A DNA stretch of 64,000 bases, taken from the NCBI RefSeq assembly GCF_051020765.1, contig NC_134930.1:5456001-5520000 (forward strand), in the 5' to 3' direction. This document shows, piece by piece, positions 1-12,100 of the stretch (positions are counted from its first letter, which is position 1; each line of letters begins with the position of its first letter). Below the pieces are notes generated by a model. It worked only from the letters and a program-made list of their open reading frames with translations, made no database searches and was not told the DNA's origin. The position numbers were made by a program, and so were the translations under genes. The DNA is from Lasioglossum baleicum (lineage: Eukaryota; Arthropoda; Insecta; Hymenoptera; Halictidae).

Positions 1-309
1 CTGTTCGCGGACGACACCGATCAGTCCCATCTCGGCCTCATGGCTAAGAAGGTAGTGTATACCTGTTCGCGGACGACACCGATCAGTCCCATCTCGGTCT
101 CATGGCTAAGAAGGTAGTGTATACCAGTTCCGGACGACACCGGTGAGCCCCTTCTCGGCCTCATGGCTAAGAAGGTAGTGTATACCAGTTCGGGGACGAA
201 ACCGGTGAGTCCCATCTCGGCCTCATGGCTAAGAAGGTACTGTATACCTGTTCGCGGACGACACCGATCAGTCCCATCTCGGCCTCATGGCTAAGAAGGT
301 AGTGTATAC

Positions 310-1357
310 CAGTTCGGGGACGACACCGGTGAGTCACATCTCGGCCTCATGGCTAAGAAGGTAGTGTATACCAGTTCGCGGACGACACCGATCAGTCCCA
401 TCTCGGCCTCATGGCTAAGAAGGTAGTGTATACCAGTTCCGGACGACACCGGTAAGTCCCTTCTCGGCCTCATGGCTAAGAAGGTAGTGTATACCAGTTC
501 GGGGACGAAACCGGTGAGTCCCATCTCGGCCTCATGGCTAAGAAGGTAGTGTATACCTGTTCGCGGACGACACCGATCAGTCCCATCTCGGCCTCATGGC
601 TAAGAAGGTAGTGTATACCTGTTCGCGGACGACACCGATCAGTCCCATCTCGGTCTCATGGCTAAGAAGGTAGTGTATACCAGTTCCGGACGACACCGGT
701 GAGCCCCTTCTCGGCCTCATGGCTAAGTAGGTAGTGTATACCAGTTCCGGACGACACCGGTAAGTCCCTTCTCGGCCTCATGGCTAAGAAGGTAGTGTAT
801 ACCTGTTCGCGGACGACACCGATCAGTCCCATCTCGGCCTCATGGCTAAGAAGGTAGTGTATACCAGTTCCGGACGACACCGGTAAGTCCCTTCTCGGCC
901 TCATGGCTAAGAAGGTAGTGTATACCAGTTCCGGACGACACCGGTGAGTCCCATCTCGGCCTCATGGCTAAGAAGGTAGTGTATACCTGTTCGCGCACGA
1001 CACCGATCAGTCCCTTCTCGGCCTCATGGCTAAGAAGGTAGTGTATACCAGTTCGGGGACGAAACCGGTGAGTCCCACCTCGGCCTCATGGCTAAGAAGG
1101 TAGTGTATACCTGTTCGCGGACGACACTGATCAGTCCCATCTCGGCCTCATGGCTAAGAAGGTAGTGTATACCAGTTCCGGACGACACCGGTAAGTCCCT
1201 TCTCGGCCTCATGGCTAAGAAGGTAGTGTATACCAGTTCGGGGACGAAACCGGTGAGTCCCATCTCGGCCTCATGGCTAAGAAGGTAGTGCATACCAGTT
1301 CGCGGACGACACCGATCAGTCCCATCTCGGCCTCATGGCTAAGAAGGTAGTGTATAC
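310..1357. repeat. Reference 17-monomer HOR unit, 1,048 bp
   Basis: Monomer starts are 310, 372, 434, 495, 557, 619, 681, 742, 803, 865, 926, 987, 1049, 1111, 1173, 1234 and 1296. The next unit begins at 1358 with the same H-F-C-G opening. This is the cleanest example of the block A unit. Copy-specific changes are 'gagtcacat' in the first H monomer, 'gcgcacgac' in the monomer at 987 and 'gtgcatac' at the end of the monomer at 1234. Confidence 0.85.
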
Positions 1358-2405
1358 CAGTTCGGGGACGACACCGGTGAGTCCCATCTCGGCCTCATGG
1401 CTAAGAAGGTAGTGTATACCAGTTCGCGGACGACACCGATCAGTCCCATCTCGGCCTCATGGCTAAGAAGGTAGTGTATACCAGTTCCGGACGACACCGG
1501 TAAGTCCCTTCTCGGCCTCATGGCTAAGAAGGTAGTGTATACCAGTTCGGGGACGAAACCGGTGAGTCCCATCTCGGCCTCATGGCTAAGAAGGTAGTGT
1601 ATACCTGTTCGCGGACGACACCGATCAGTCCCATCTCGGCCTCATGGCTAAGAAGGTAGTGTATACCTGTTCGCGGACGACACCGATCAGTCCCATCTCG
1701 GTCTCATGGCTAAGAAGGTAGTGTATACCAGTTCCGGACGACACCGGTGAGCCCCTTCTCGGCCTCATGGCTAAGTAGGTAGTGTATACCAGTTCCGGAC
1801 GACACCGGTAAGTCCCTTCTCGGCCTCATGGCTAAGAAGGTAGTGTATACCTGTTCGCGGACGACACCGATCAGTCCCATCTCGGCCTCATGGCTAAGAA
1901 GGTAGTGTATACCAGCTCCGGACGACACCGGTAAGTCCCTTCTCGGCCTCATGGCTAAGAAGGTAGTGTATACCAGTTCCGGACGACACCGGTGAGTCCC
2001 ATCTCGGCCTCATGGCTAAGAAGGTAGTGTATACCTGTTCGCGGACGACACCGATCAGTCCCTTCTCGGCCTCATGGCTAAGAAGGTAGTGTATACCAGT
2101 TCGGGGACGAAACCGGTGAGTCCCACCTCGGCCTCATGGCTAAGAAGGTAGTGTATACCTGTTCGCGGACGACACTGATCAGTCCCATCTCGGCCTCATG
2201 GCTAAGAAGGTAGTGTATACCAGTTCCAGACGACACCGGTAAGTCCCTTCTCGGCCTCATGGCTAAGAAGGTAGTGTATACCAGTTCGGGGACGAAACCG
2301 GTGAGTCCCATCTCGGCCTCATGGTTAAGAAGGTAGTGTATACCTGTTCGCGGACGACACCGATCAGTCCCATCTCGGCCTCGTGGCTAAGAAGGTAGTG
2401 TATAC
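1358..2405. repeat. Second 17-monomer HOR unit
   Basis: It repeats 310-1357 at an offset of 1,048 bp. Monomer order is the same through the G monomer at 2282; the last position (2344) is an A monomer where the first copy has F. Copy-specific differences are 'cagctccgg' at 1913 and 'gttccagac' at 2221. After 2405 the order departs from the 17-mer: extra A monomers, one with 'cctcgtgg', precede a return to the C-B-A(ctt) segment. Confidence 0.8.
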
Positions 2406-5300
2406 CTGTTCGCGGACGACACCGATCAGTCCCATCTCGGCCTCATGGCTAAGAAGGTAGTGTATACCAGCTCCGGACGACACCGGTAAGTCCCTTCTCG
2501 GCCTCATGGCTAAGAAGGTAGTGTATACCAGTTCCGGACGACACCGGTGAGTCCCATCTCGGCCTCATGGCTAAGAAGGTAGTGTATACCTGTTCGCGGA
2601 CGACACCGATCAGTCCCTTCTCGGCCTCATGGCTAAGAAGGTAGTGTATACCAGTTCGCGGACGACACCGATCAGTCCCATCTCGGCCTCATGGCTAAGA
2701 AGGTAGTGTATACCAGTTCCGGACGACACCGGTAAGTCCCTTCTCGGCCTCATGGCTAAGAAGGTAGTGTATACCAGTTCGGGGACGAAACCGGTGAGTC
2801 CCATCTCGGCCTCATGGCTAAGAAGGTAGTGTATACCTGTTCGCGGACGACACCGATCAGTCCCATCTCGGCCTCATGGCTAAGAAGGTAGTGTATACCT
2901 GTTCGCGGACGACACCGATCAGTCCCATCTCGGTCTCATGGCTAAGAAGGTAGTGTATACCAGTTCCGGACGACACCGGTGAGCCCCTTCTCGGCCTCAT
3001 GGCTAAGTAGGTAGTGTATACCAGTTCCGGACGACACCGGTAAGTCCCTTCTCGGCCTCATGGCTAAGAAGGTAGTGTATACCTGTTCGCGGACGACACC
3101 GATCAGTCCCATCTCGGCCTCATGGCTAAGAAGGTAGTGTATACCAGCTCCGGACGACACCGGTAAGTCCCTTCTCGGCCTCATGGCTAAGAAGGTAGTG
3201 TATACCAGTTCCGGACGACACCGGTGAGTCCCATCTCGGCCTCATGGCTAAGAAGGTAGTGTATACCTGTTCGCGGACGACACCGATCAGTCCCTTCTCG
3301 GCCTCATGGCTAAGAAGGTAGTGTATACCAGTTCGGGGACGAAACCGGTGAGTCCCACCTCGGCCTCATGGCTAAGAAGGTAGTGTATACCTGTTCGCGG
3401 ACGACACTGATCAGTCCCATCTCGGCCTCATGGCTAAGAAGGTAGTGTATACCAGTTCCAGACGACACCGGTAAGTCCCTTCTCGGCCTCATGGCTAAGA
3501 AGGTAGTGTATACCAGTTCCGGACGACACCGGTGAGTCCCATCTCGGCCTCATGGCTAAGAAGGTAGTGTATACCTGTTCGCGGACGACACCGATCAGTC
3601 CCTTCTCGGCCTCATGGCTAAGAAGGTAGTGTATACCAGTTCCGGACGACACCGGTAAGTCCCTTCTCGGCCTCATGGCTAAGAAGGTAGTGTATACCAG
3701 TTCCGGACGACACCGGTGAGTCCCATCTCGGCCTCATGGCTAAGAAGGTAGTGTATACCTGTTCGCGCACGACACCGATCAGTCCCTTCTCGGCCTCATG
3801 GCTAAGAAGGTAGTGTATACCAGTTCGGGGACGAAACCGGTGAGTCCCACCTCGGCCTCATGGCTAAGAAGATAGTGTATACCTGTTCGCGGACGACACT
3901 GATCAGTCCCATCTCGGCCTCATGGCTAAGAAGGTAGTGTATACCAGTTCCGGACGACACCGGTAAGTCCCTTCTCGGCCTCATGGCTAAGAAGGTAGTG
4001 TATACCAGTTCGGGGACGAAACCGGTGAGTCCCATCTCGGCCTCATGGCTAAGAAGGTAGTGTATACCAGTTCGCGGACGACACCGATCAGTCCCATCTC
4101 GGCCTCATGGCTAAGAAGGTAGTGTATACCAGTTCGGGGACGACACCGGTGAGTCCCATCTCGGCCTCATGGCTAAGAAGGTAGTGTATACCAGTTCGCG
4201 GACGACACCGATCAGTCCCATCTCGGCCTCATGGCTAAGAAGGTAGTGTATACCAGTTCCGGACGACACCGGTAAGTCCCTTCTCGGCCTCATGGTTAAG
4301 AAGGTAGTGTATACCAGTTCGGGGACGAAACCGGTGAGTCCCATCTCGGCCTCATGGCTAAGAAGGTAGTGTATACCTGTTCGCGGACGACACCGATCAG
4401 TCCCATCTCGGCCTCATGGCTAAGAAGGTAGTGTATACCTGTTCGCGGACGACACCGATCAGTCCCATCTCGGTCTCATGGCTAAGAAGGTAGTGTATAC
4501 CAGTTCCGGACGACACCGGTGAGCCCCTTCTCGGCCTCATGGCTAAGTAGGTAGTGTATACCAGTTCCGGACGACACCGGTAAGTCCCTTCTCGGCCTCA
4601 TGGCTAAGAAGGTAGTGTATACCTGTTCGCGGACGACACCGATCAGTCCCATCTCGGCCTCATGGCTAAGAAGGTAGTGTATACCAGCTCCGGACGACAC
4701 CGGTAAGTCCCTTCTCGGCCTCATGGCTAAGAAGGTAGTGTATACCAGTTCCGGACGACACCGGTGAGTCCCATCTCGGCCTCATGGCTAAGAAGGTAGT
4801 GTATACCTGTTCGCGGACGACACCGATCAGTCCCTTCTCGGCCTCATGGCTAAGAATGTAGTGTATACCAGTTCGGGGACGAAACCGGTGAGTCCCACCT
4901 CGGCCTCATGGCTAAGAAGGTAGTGTATACCTGTTCGCGGACGACACTGATCAGTCCCATCTCGGCCTCATGGCTAAGAAGGTAGTGTATACCAGTTCCA
5001 GACGACACCGGTAAGTCCCTTCTCGGCCTCATGGCTAAGAAGGTAGTGTATACCAGTTCGGGGACGAAACCGGTGAGTCCCATCTCGGCCTCATGGTTAA
5101 GAAGGTAGTGTATACCTGTTCGCGGACGACACCGATCAGTCCCATCTCGGCCTCGTGGCTAAGAAGGTAGTGTATACCTGTTCGCGGACGACACCGATCA
5201 GTCCCATCTCGGCCTCATGGCTAAGAAGGTAGTGTATACCAGTTCCGGACGACACCGGTGAGCCCCTTCTCGGCCTCATGGCTAAGTAGGTAGTGTATAC
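2406..5300. repeat. Rearranged block A units
   Basis: This stretch holds two further rearranged copies of the 17-mer. The E(aagtagg) monomers at 2961 and 4501 are each followed by C-A-C(cagctcc)-B-A(ctt)-G(cacc)-A(actgatcag), but spacing is now 1,232 and 1,540 bp. The H-F-C-G opening returns at 4130, which is 2,772 bp (45 monomers) after 1358. 'gcgcacgac' near 3767 matches the first unit near 995, so this part descends from a different copy than its immediate neighbour. A monomers with 'cctcgtgg' at 2406-region and at 5116 show shared ancestry of the two ends of the stretch. Confidence 0.75.
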
Positions 5301-5423
5301 CAGTTCCGGACGACACCGGTGAGTCCCATCTCGGCCTCATGGCTAAGAAGGTAGTGTATACCTGTTCGCGAACGACACCGATCAGTCCCTTCTCGGCCTC
5401 ATGGCTAAGAAGGTAGTGTATAC

Positions 5424-6967
5424 CAGTTCGGGGACGAAACCGGTGAGTCCCATCTCGGCCTCATGGCTAAGAAGGTAGTGTATACCTGTTCGCGGACGAC
5501 ACCGGTGAGCCCCTTCTCGGCCTCATGGCTAAGTAGGTAGTGTATACCAGTTCCGGACGACACCGGTAAGTCCCTTCTCGGCCTCATGGCTAAGAAGGAA
5601 GTGTATACCAGTTCGGGGACGAAACCGGTGAGTCCCATCTCGGCCTCATGGCTAAGAAGGTAGTGTATACCTGTTCGCGGACGACACCGATCAGTCCCAT
5701 CTCGGCCTCATGGCTAAGAAGGTAGTGTATACCTGTTCGCGGACGACACCGATCAGTCCCATCTCGGTCTCATGGCTAAGTAGGTAGTGTATACCAGTTC
5801 CGGGCGACACCGGTAAGTCCCTTCCCGGCCTCATGGCTAAGAAGGTAGTGTATACCTGTTCGCGGACGACACCGATCAGTCCCATCTCGGCCTCATGGCT
5901 AAGAAGGAAGTGTATACCAGTTCGCGGACGACACCGATCAGTCCCATCTCGGCCTCATGGCTAAGAAGGTAGTGTATACCAGTTCCGGACGACACCGGTG
6001 AGTCCCATCTCGGCCTCATGGCTAAGAAGGTAGTGTACACCTGTTCGCGGACGACACCGATCAGTCCCTTCTCGGCCTCATGGCTAAGAAGGTAGTGTAT
6101 ACCAGTTCGGGGACGAAACCGGTGAGTCCCACCTCGGCCTCATGGCTAAGAAGGTAGTGTATACCTGTTCGCGGCCGACACTGATCAGTCCCATCTCGGC
6201 CTCATGGCTAAGAAGGTAGTGTATACCTGTTCGCGGACGACACCGGTAAGTCCCTTCTCGGCCTCATGGCTAAGAAGGTAGTGTATACCAGTTCGGGGAC
6301 GAAACCGGTGAGTCCCATCTCGGCCTCATGGCTAAGAAGGTAGTGTATACCTGTTCGCGGACGACACCGATCAGTCCCATCTCGGCCTCATGGCTAAGAA
6401 GGTAGTGTATACCAGTTCGGGGACGACACCGGTGAGTCCCATCTCGGCCTCATGGCTAAGAAGGTAGTGTATACCAGTTCCGGACGACACCGGTAAGTCG
6501 CTTCTCGGCCTCATGGCTAAGAAGGTAGTGTATACCAGTTCGGGGACGAAACCGGTGAGTCCCATCTCGGCCTCATGGCTAAGAAGGTAGTGTATACCTG
6601 TTCGCGGACGACACCGATCAGTCCCATCTCGGCCTCGTGGCTAAGTAGGTAGTGTATACCAGTTCCGGACGACACCGGTGAGTCCCATCTCGGCCTCATG
6701 GCTAAGAAGGTAGTGTATACCTGTTCGCGGACGACACCGATCAGTCCCATCTCGGCCTCATGGCTAAGAAGGTAGTGTATACCAGTTCGGGGACGACACC
6801 GGTGAGTCCCATCTCGGCCTCATGGCTAAGAAGGTAGTGTATACCAGTTCCGGACGACACCGGTAAGTCCCTTCTCGGCCTCATGGCTAAGAAGGTAGTG
6901 TATACCAGTTCGGGGACGAAACCGGTGAGTCCCATCTCGGCCTCATGGCTAAGAAGGTAGTGTATAC
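5424..6967. repeat. Reference 25-monomer HOR unit, 1,544 bp
   Basis: There are 25 monomers, from the G monomer at 5424 to the G monomer at 6906. In order they include the A/E hybrid (5486), C with 'aaggaag' (5548), A with 'tcggtctc' and 'aagtagg' (5733), C with 'cttcccgg' (5795), F (5918), B ending 'gtgtacac' (5980), G(cacc) at 6103, the 'gcggccgac' monomer (6165), the A/C hybrid (6227), H (6413), C(aagtcgctt) at 6475, A(cctcgtgg, aagtagg) at 6598, and H-C-G at 6783-6967. The private variant 'ccgggcgac' at 5795 is absent from the next copy (7339) but present near 17035. Confidence 0.85.
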
Positions 6968-8326
6968 CAGTTCGGGGACGAAACCGGTGAGTCCCATCTC
7001 GGCCTCATGGCTAAGAAGGTAGTGTATACCTGTTCGCGGACGACACCGGTGAGCCCCTTCTCGGCCTCATGGCTAAGTAGGTAGTGTATACCAGTTCCGG
7101 ACGACACCGGTAAGTCCCTTCTCGGCCTCATGGCTAAGAAGGAAGTGTATACCAGTTCGGGGACGAAACCGGTGAGTCCCATCTCGGCCTCATGGCTAAG
7201 AAGGTAGTGTATACCTGTTCGCGGACGACACCGATCAGTCCCATCTCGGCCTCATGGCTAAGAAGGTAGTGTATACCTGTTCGCGGACGACACCGATCAG
7301 TCCCATCTCGGTCTCATGGCTAAGTAGGTAGTGTATACCAGTTCCGGACGACACCGGTAAGTCCCTTCCCGGCCTCATGGCTAAGAAGGTAGTGTATACC
7401 TGTTCGCGGACGACACCGATCAGTCCCATCTCGGCCTCATGGCTAAGAAGGAAGTGTATACCAGTTCGCGGACGACACCGATCAGTCCCATCTCGGCCTC
7501 ATGGCTAAGAAGGTAGTGTATACCAGTTCCGGACGACACCGGTGAGTCCCATCTCGGCCTCATGGCTAAGAAGGTAGTGTACACCTGTTCGCGGACGACA
7601 CCGATCAGTCCCTTCTCGGCCTCATGGCTAAGAAGGTAGTGTATACCAGTTCGGGGACGAAACCGGTGAGTCCCACCTCGGCCTCATGGCTAAGAAGGTA
7701 GTGTATACCTGTTCGCGGCCGACACTGATCAGTCCCATCTCGGCCTCATGGCTAAGAAGGTAGTGTATACCTGTTCGCGGACGACACCGGTAAGTCCCTT
7801 CTCGGCCTCATGGCTAAGAAGGTAGTGTATACCAGTTCGGGGACGAAACCGGTGAGTCCCATCTCGGCCTCATGGCTAAGAAGGTAGTGTATACCTGTTC
7901 GCGGACGACACCGATCAGTCCCATCTCGGCCTCATGGCTAAGAAGGTAGTGTATACCAGTTCGGGGACGACACCGGTGAGTCCCATCTCGGCCTCATGGC
8001 TAAGAAGGTAGTGTATACCAGTTCCGGACGACACCGGTAAGTCGCTTCTCGGCCTCATGGCTAAGAAGGTAGTGTATACCAGTTCGGGGACGAAACCGGT
8101 GAGTCCCATCTCGGCCTCATGGCTAAGAAGGTAGTGTATACCTGTTCGCGGACGACACCGATCAGTCCCATCTCGGCCTCGTGGCTAAGTAGGTAGTGTA
8201 TACCAGTTCCGGACGACACCGGTGAGTCCCATCTCGGCCTCATGGCTAAGAAGGTAGTGTATACCTGTTCGCGGACGACACCGATCAGTCCCATCTCGGC
8301 CTCATGGCTAAGAAGGTAGTGTATAC
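6968..8326. repeat. Tandem copy of the 25-monomer unit, partial
   Basis: It matches 5424-6782 at an offset of 1,544 bp in monomer order and length. It then breaks: where copy 1 has H at 6783, this copy has A with 'cctcgtgg' at 8327. The next segment (8389-9191) re-enters the unit at the actgatcag and A/C-hybrid monomers and repeats the H-C(aagtcgctt)-G-A-B-A-H-C-G module 680 bp after its previous occurrence. The next unit starts at 9192, 2,224 bp (36 monomers) after this one. Confidence 0.8.
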
Positions 8327-9191
8327 CTGTTCGCGGACGACACCGATCAGTCCCATCTCGGCCTCGTGGCTAAGAAGGTAGTGTATACCTGTTCGCGGAC
8401 GACACTGATCAGTCCCATCTCGGCCTCATGGCTAAGAAGGTAGTGTATACCTGTTCGCGGACGACACCGGTAAGTCCCTTCTCGGCCTCATGGCTAAGAA
8501 GGTAGTGTATACCAGTTCGGGGACGAAACCGGTGAGTCCCATCTCGGCCTCATGGCTAAGAAGGTAGTGTATACCTGTTCGCGGACGACACCGATCAGTC
8601 CCATCTCGGCCTCATGGCTAAGAAGGTAGTGTATACCAGTTCGGGGACGACACCGGTGAGTCCCATCTCGGCCTCATGGCTAAGAAGGTAGTGTATACCA
8701 GTTCCGGACGACACCGGTAAGTCGCTTCTCGGCCTCATGGCTAAGAAGGTAGTGTATACCAGTTCGGGGACGAAACCGGTGAGTCCCATCTCGGCCTCAT
8801 GGCTAAGAAGGTAGTGTATACCTGTTCGCGGACGACACCGATCAGTCCCATCTCGGCCTCGTGGCTAAGTAGGTAGTGTATACCAGTTCCGGACGACACC
8901 GGTGAGTCCCATCTCGGCCTCATGGCTAAGAAGGTAGTGTATACCTGTTCGCGGACGACACCGATCAGTCCCATCTCGGCCTCATGGCTAAGAAGGTAGT
9001 GTATACCAGTTCGGGGACGACACCGGTGAGTCCCATCTCGGCCTCATGGCTAAGAAGGTAGTGTATACCAGTTCCGGACGACACCGGTAAGTCCCTTCTC
9101 GGCCTCATGGCTAAGAAGGTAGTGTATACCAGTTCGGGGACGAAACCGGTGAGTCCCATCTCGGCCTCATGGCTAAGAAGGTAGTGTATAC

Positions 9192-12100
9192 CAGTTCGGG
9201 GACGAAACCGGTGAGTCCCATCTCGGCCTCATGGCTAAGAAGGTAGTGTATACCTGTTCGCGGACGACACCGGTGAGCCCCTTCTCGGCCTCATGGCTAA
9301 GTAGGTAGTGTATACCAGTTCCGGACGACACCGGTAAGTCCCTTCTCGGCCTCATGGCTAAGAAGGAAGTGTATACCAGTTCGGGGACGAAACCGGTGAG
9401 TCCCATCTCGGCCTCATGGCTAAGAAGGTAGTGTATACCTGTTCGCGGACGACACCGATCAGTCCCATCTCGGCCTCATGGCTAAGAAGGTAGTGTATAC
9501 CTGTTCGCGGACGACACCGATCAGTCCCATCTCGGTCTCATGGCTAAGTAGGTAGTGTATACCAGTTCCGGACGACACCGGTAAGTCCCTTCCCGGCCTC
9601 ATGGCTAAGAAGGTAGTGTATACCTGTTCGCGGACGACACCGATCAGTCCCATCTCGGCCTCATGGCTAAGAAGGAAGTGTATACCAGTTCGCGGACGAC
9701 ACCGATCAGTCCCATCTCGGCCTCATGGCTAAGAAGGTAGTGTATACCAGTTCCGGACGACACCGGTGAGTCCCATCTCGGCCTCATGGCTAAGAAGGTA
9801 GTGTACACCTGTTCGCGGACGACACCGATCAGTCCCTTCTCGGCCTCATGGCTAAGAAGGTAGTGTATACCAGTTCGGGGACGAAACCGGTGAGTCCCAC
9901 CTCGGCCTCATGGCTAAGAAGGTAGTGTATACCTGTTCGCGGCCGACACTGATCAGTCCCATCTCGGCCTCATGGCTAAGAAGGTAGTGTATACCTGTTC
10001 GCGGACGACACCGGTAAGTCCCTTCTCGGCCTCATGGCTAAGAAGGTAGTGTATACCAGTTCGGGGACGAAACCGGTGAGTCCCATCTCGGCCTCATGGC
10101 TAAGAAGGTAGTGTATACCTGTTCGCGGACGACACCGATCAGTCCCATCTCGGCCTCATGGCTAAGAAGGTAGTGTATACCAGTTCGGGGACGACACCGG
10201 TGAGTCCCATCTCGGCCTCATGGCTAAGAAGGTAGTGTATACCAGTTCCGGACGACACCGGTAAGTCGCTTCTCGGCCTCATGGCTAAGAAGGTAGTGTA
10301 TACCAGTTCGGGGACGAAACCGGTGAGTCCCATCTCGGCCTCATGGCTAAGAAGGTAGTGTATACCTGTTCGCGGACGACACCGATCAGTCCCATCTCGG
10401 CCTCGTGGCTAAGTAGGTAGTGTATACCAGTTCCGGACGACACCGGTGAGTCCCATCTCGGCCTCATGGCTAAGAAGGTAGTGTATACCTGTTCGCGGAC
10501 GACACCGATCAGTCCCATCTCGGCCTCATGGCTAAGAAGGTAGTGTATACCTGTTCGCGGACGACACCGATCAGTCCCATCTCGGCCTCGTGGCTAAGAA
10601 GGTAGAGTATACCTGTTCGCGGACGACACCGATCAGTCCCATCTCGGCCTCATGGCTAAGAAGGTAGTGTATACCTGTTCGCGGACGACACCGATCAGTC
10701 CCATCTCTGCCTCATGGCTAAGTAGGTAGTGTATACCAGTTCCGGACGACACCGGTGAGTCCCATCTCGGCCTCATGGCTAAGAAGGTAGTGTATACCAG
10801 TTCCGGACGACACCGGTGAGTCCCATCTCGGCCTCATGGCTAAGAAGGTAGTGTATACCTGTTCGCGAACGACACCGATCAGTCCCATCTCGGCCTCGTG
10901 GCTAAGAAGGTAGTGTATACCTGTTCGCGGACGACACCGATCAGTCCCATCTCGGCCTCATGGCTAAGAAGGTAGTGTATACCTGTTCGCGGACGACACC
11001 GATCAGTCCCATCTCGGCCTCATGGCTAAGAAGGTAGTGTATACCAGTTCCGGACGACACCGGTGAGCCCCTTCTCGGCCTCATGGCTAAGTAGGTAGTG
11101 TATACCAGTTCCGGACGACACCGGTGAGTCCCATCTCGGCCTCATGGCTAAGAAGGTAGTGTATACCTGTTCGCGAACGACACCGATCAGTCCCTTCTCG
11201 GCCTCATGGCTAAGAAGGTAGTGTATACCTGTTCGCGGACGACACCGATCAGTCCCATCTCGGCCTCATGGCTAAGAAGGTAGTGTATACCAGTTCGGGG
11301 ACGACACCGGTGAGTCCCATCTCGGCCTCATGGCTAAGAAGGTAGTGTATACCAGTTCCGGACGACACCGGTAAGTCCCTTCTCGGCCTCATGGCTAAGA
11401 AGGTAGTGTATACCAGTTCGGGGACGAAACCGGTGAGTCCCATCTCGGCCTCATGGCTAAGAAGGTAGTGTATACCAGTTCGGGGACGAAACCGGTGAGT
11501 CCCATCTCGGCCTCATGGCTAAGAAGGTAGTGTATACCTGTTCGCGGACGACACCGGTGAGCCCCTTCTCGGCCTCATGGCTAAGTAGGTAGTGTATACC
11601 AGTTCCGGACGACACCGGTAAGTCCCTTCTCGGCCTCATGGCTAAGAAGGAAGTGTATACCAGTTCGGGGACGAAACCGGTGAGTCCCATCTCGGCCTCA
11701 TGGCTAAGAAGGTAGTGTATACCTGTTCGCGGACGACACCGATCAGTCCCATCTCGGCCTCATGGCTAAGAAGGAAGTGTATACCAGTTCGCGGACGACA
11801 CCGATCAGTCCCATCTCGGCCTCATGGCTAAGAAGGTAGTGTATACCAGTTCCGGACGACACCGGTGAGTCCCATCTCGGCCTCATGGCTAAGAAGGTAG
11901 TGTACACCTGTTCGCGGACGACACCGATCAGTCCCTTCTCGGCCTCATGGCTAAGAAGGTAGTGTATACCAGTTCGGGGACGAAACCGGTGAGTCCCACC
12001 TCGGCCTCATGGCTAAGAAGGTAGTGTATACCTGTTCGCGGCCGACACTGATCAGTCCCATCTCGGCCTCATGGCTAAGAAGGTAGTGTATACCTGTTCG

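Larger units (their letters stand above)
1..5300. repeat. HOR block A (17-monomer family)
   Basis: The characteristic order is H-F-C-G-A-A(tcggtctc)-E(aagtagg)-C-A-C-B-A(ctt)-G(cacc)-A(actgatcag)-C-G-F. Full or partial units recur with the H monomer at 310, 1358 and 4130, and the E(aagtagg) monomer at 681, 1729, 2961 and 4501. Spacings are 1,048, 1,232 and 1,540 bp (17, 20 and 25 monomers), so the basic 17-mer has gained or lost whole monomers. Markers common here and rare or absent elsewhere are 'cagctccgg' (1913, 2468, 3145 and near 4687) and 'gcgcacgac' (near 995 and 3767). The right edge is set where the 'ttcgcgaac' and A/E hybrid monomers of block B begin (5362 and 5486). Confidence 0.85.
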
